NCBI GenBank assembly: GCA_002432195.1
Contig: DJGG01000081.1
Span: 14,609-20,303 of the forward strand
Length of the DNA: 5,695 bases
DNA from: Desulfobacteraceae bacterium UBA5852
GTDB lineage: Bacteria > Desulfobacterota > Desulfobacteria > Desulfobacterales > UBA5852
Direction: 5' to 3'
Made by a program: the position numbers and the translations under genes. Numbering within the stretch: position 1 is the stretch's first letter; every line of letters begins with the position of its first letter. The notes under the pieces were generated by a model that saw only the letters and a list, made by a program, of their open reading frames with translations, made no database searches and was not told the DNA's origin. Of the stretch, positions 4,493 to 5,695 are shown one piece after another.

Positions 4493-5695
4493 ATGGACAT
4501 CGCCCGCTATTGGGAAACCATCTTCAATACCCTCCACGACGGCCTGCTGGTCGTCGACGCCCGGGGCACCATCCTGGCGCTCAACCCCGCCGCCGAGCGC
4601 CTCACCGGCTACACCGCCGGGGAGATCGTGGGGCGGAACTGCCGCGTGCTCAATTGCACGGGCTGCCAGATCTACGGCCGGGGCATGGCCGAAAACTGGT
4701 GCGGGCTCTTCCAGCGGGGGAGCATCCGGGCCAAGCGCTGTGTGATCACCAACAAGGAGGGGCGCTCCCTGGACATCCTGAAAAACGCTTCCATCCTGAA
4801 AGACGATGCGGGACGGATGATCGGCGCCGTGGAGACCCTCACGGACATCTCCGAAATCGTCCGGCGGGACCAGGAGATCATGACCCTGCGGCACTCCTGC
4901 CAGCTGGACGAAGGCTTTCACGGCCTCATCGGTCACGCGGCTCCCATGCAGGCCCTCTACGAGCTCATCGAAAACGTGGGCCGCAGCGAGGCCCCGGTGC
5001 TGATCCACGGGCCCAGCGGGGCGGGCAAGGAACTGGTCGCCCGGGCCATCCACGAAACCGGCCCGCGGCAGAACCGGCCCTTCATCAAGGTCAACTGCGC
5101 GGCCTTGAACGAAAACCTCCTGGAAAGCGAGCTTTTCGGGCACGTCAAGGGCGCCTACACGGGTGCCGACCGCTTCCGGGCCGGCCGCTTCGAGGCCGCC
5201 CACGAAGGCACCATCTTCCTGGACGAAATCGGGGACATCCCGCTGGCCACCCAGGTGAAGCTCCTGCGGGTGCTGGAGGAGAAGGAGATCGAGCGCGTGG
5301 GGGACCATCGCCCCGTGATCGTCGACGTGCGGGTGGTTTCGGCCACCAACCGCGACCTGGAGCGCCTGGTGGCCGACGGGCGTTTCCGGGAGGATCTCTA
5401 CTTCCGCATCAACGTCTTCCCCTTGCAGGTACCGTCCCTGGACGCGCGCCGGGAGGACATCCCCCTGCTGGTCAACGACTTCATCCGACGCAACAACCAG
5501 CGCACCGGCAAGCAGATCGGCGGCCTGACCCCCGAAGCCATGACGACCCTGCTGGACTACGATTGGCCGGGAAACGTACGCGAGCTGCGCAACGCCGTCG
5601 AGTATGCCTTCGTGCTCTGTCCCGGCGGCTGGATCGATGCGGCCCACCTGCCGCCCAAGATCCTGCGGCCGGCCGCCGGGTCCGGGGCCCCCGCC
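4493..5695 (+). CDS. Sigma-54-dependent transcriptional activator with cysteine-rich PAS domain (partial at right edge)
   Basis: The frame is open from 4493 to the window end (401 codons). A PAS sensor domain spans about residues 5-120 (DGLLVVDARGTILALNPAAERLTGY near its start, in pieces 16-40). The AAA+ sigma-54 interaction domain spans about 143-372: Walker A GPSGAGKE (173-180), ESELFGHVKGAYTGA (211-225, the sigma-54-contacting loop, with Tyr where GAFTGA has Phe), Walker B TIFLDEIGD (240-248), sensor I SATNRDL (283-289), arginine-finger region REDLYFRINVFPL (299-311) and sensor II DWPGNVREL (357-365). The C-terminal Fis-type HTH must lie beyond the edge. Cysteines 50, 55, 58, 70 and 83 form a cluster (C-x4-C-x2-C-x11-C-x12-C) in the PAS region, suggesting redox, metal or Fe-S sensing. 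The start at 4493 is preferred because MDIARYWETI suits the family and GGGA (4480-4483) lies 9 nt upstream; in-frame ATGs at 4478 and 4418 are alternatives. It has no response-regulator receiver domain. It is divergent from nifUS. Confidence 0.9.
   Translation, partial: MDIARYWETIFNTLHDGLLVVDARGTILALNPAAERLTGYTAGEIVGRNCRVLNCTGCQIYGRGMAENWCGLFQRGSIRAKRCVITNKEGRSLDILKNASILKDDAGRMIGAVETLTDISEIVRRDQEIMTLRHSCQLDEGFHGLIGHAAPMQALYELIENVGRSEAPVLIHGPSGAGKELVARAIHETGPRQNRPFIKVNCAALNENLLESELFGHVKGAYTGADRFRAGRFEAAHEGTIFLDEIGDIPLATQVKLLRVLEEKEIERVGDHRPVIVDVRVVSATNRDLERLVADGRFREDLYFRINVFPLQVPSLDARREDIPLLVNDFIRRNNQRTGKQIGGLTPEAMTTLLDYDWPGNVRELRNAVEYAFVLCPGGWIDAAHLPPKILRPAAGSGAPA

Noticed and set aside
4403..5647. 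A 414-codon open frame on the minus strand opposite the activator
   Set aside because: It mirrors the GC-biased codons of a gene with complete PAS and AAA+ motifs; its own translation has no recognisable domain.

Overview
This is a GC-rich bacterial window, roughly two thirds G+C by eye, with strong G/C third-position bias in every real gene. It holds four complete genes and two cut by the window edges. Diderm proteobacteria-like ancestry is suggested by the NifU/NifS pair, the sigma-54 activator with a cysteine-rich PAS domain, and the stand-alone DUF2156 protein. My best guess is a high-GC Desulfobacterota (deltaproteobacterial) or sulfur-associated gammaproteobacterial genome; the sequence alone does not settle this.

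Layout. (1) Positions 1-125, minus strand: the first 41 codons of an unrecognised gene with a good ribosome binding site, running off the left edge. (2) 126-364: a divergent intergenic region with a perfect 9-bp inverted repeat. (3) 365-1165, plus: ExoA-type exodeoxyribonuclease III (AP endonuclease). It is followed after 65 nt by (4) 1231-2109, plus: a DUF2156 / LPG-synthase C-terminal-domain protein. (5) 2110-2266: a convergent intergenic region filled by a very long imperfect palindrome (2135-2282) whose right arm supplies the stop codon of the next gene. (6) 4272-2267, minus: a nifU-nifS operon with an ATGA overlap. It encodes a three-domain NifU Fe-S scaffold and a NifS-type cysteine desulfurase. 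(7) 4273-4492: a divergent regulatory region containing the AT-richest DNA of the window. (8) 4493-5695, plus: a sigma-54-dependent activator (PAS plus AAA+), cut by the right edge before its DNA-binding domain.

How the genes work together. NifS takes sulfur from cysteine as a persulfide, and NifU assembles transient Fe-S clusters on its scaffold domains and passes them to target proteins. No other nif gene is visible, so the pair could serve nitrogenase or be the general Fe-S assembly system of an anaerobe. The divergent activator carries five clustered cysteines in and just after its PAS domain. The most interesting hypothesis here is that it senses redox state, metal or Fe-S status and controls nifUS or a nearby sigma-54 promoter. 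No convincing -24/-12 promoter or NifA site was found in the shared intergenic region, so this link is inference. I see no tRNA, rRNA, CRISPR array or transposase.
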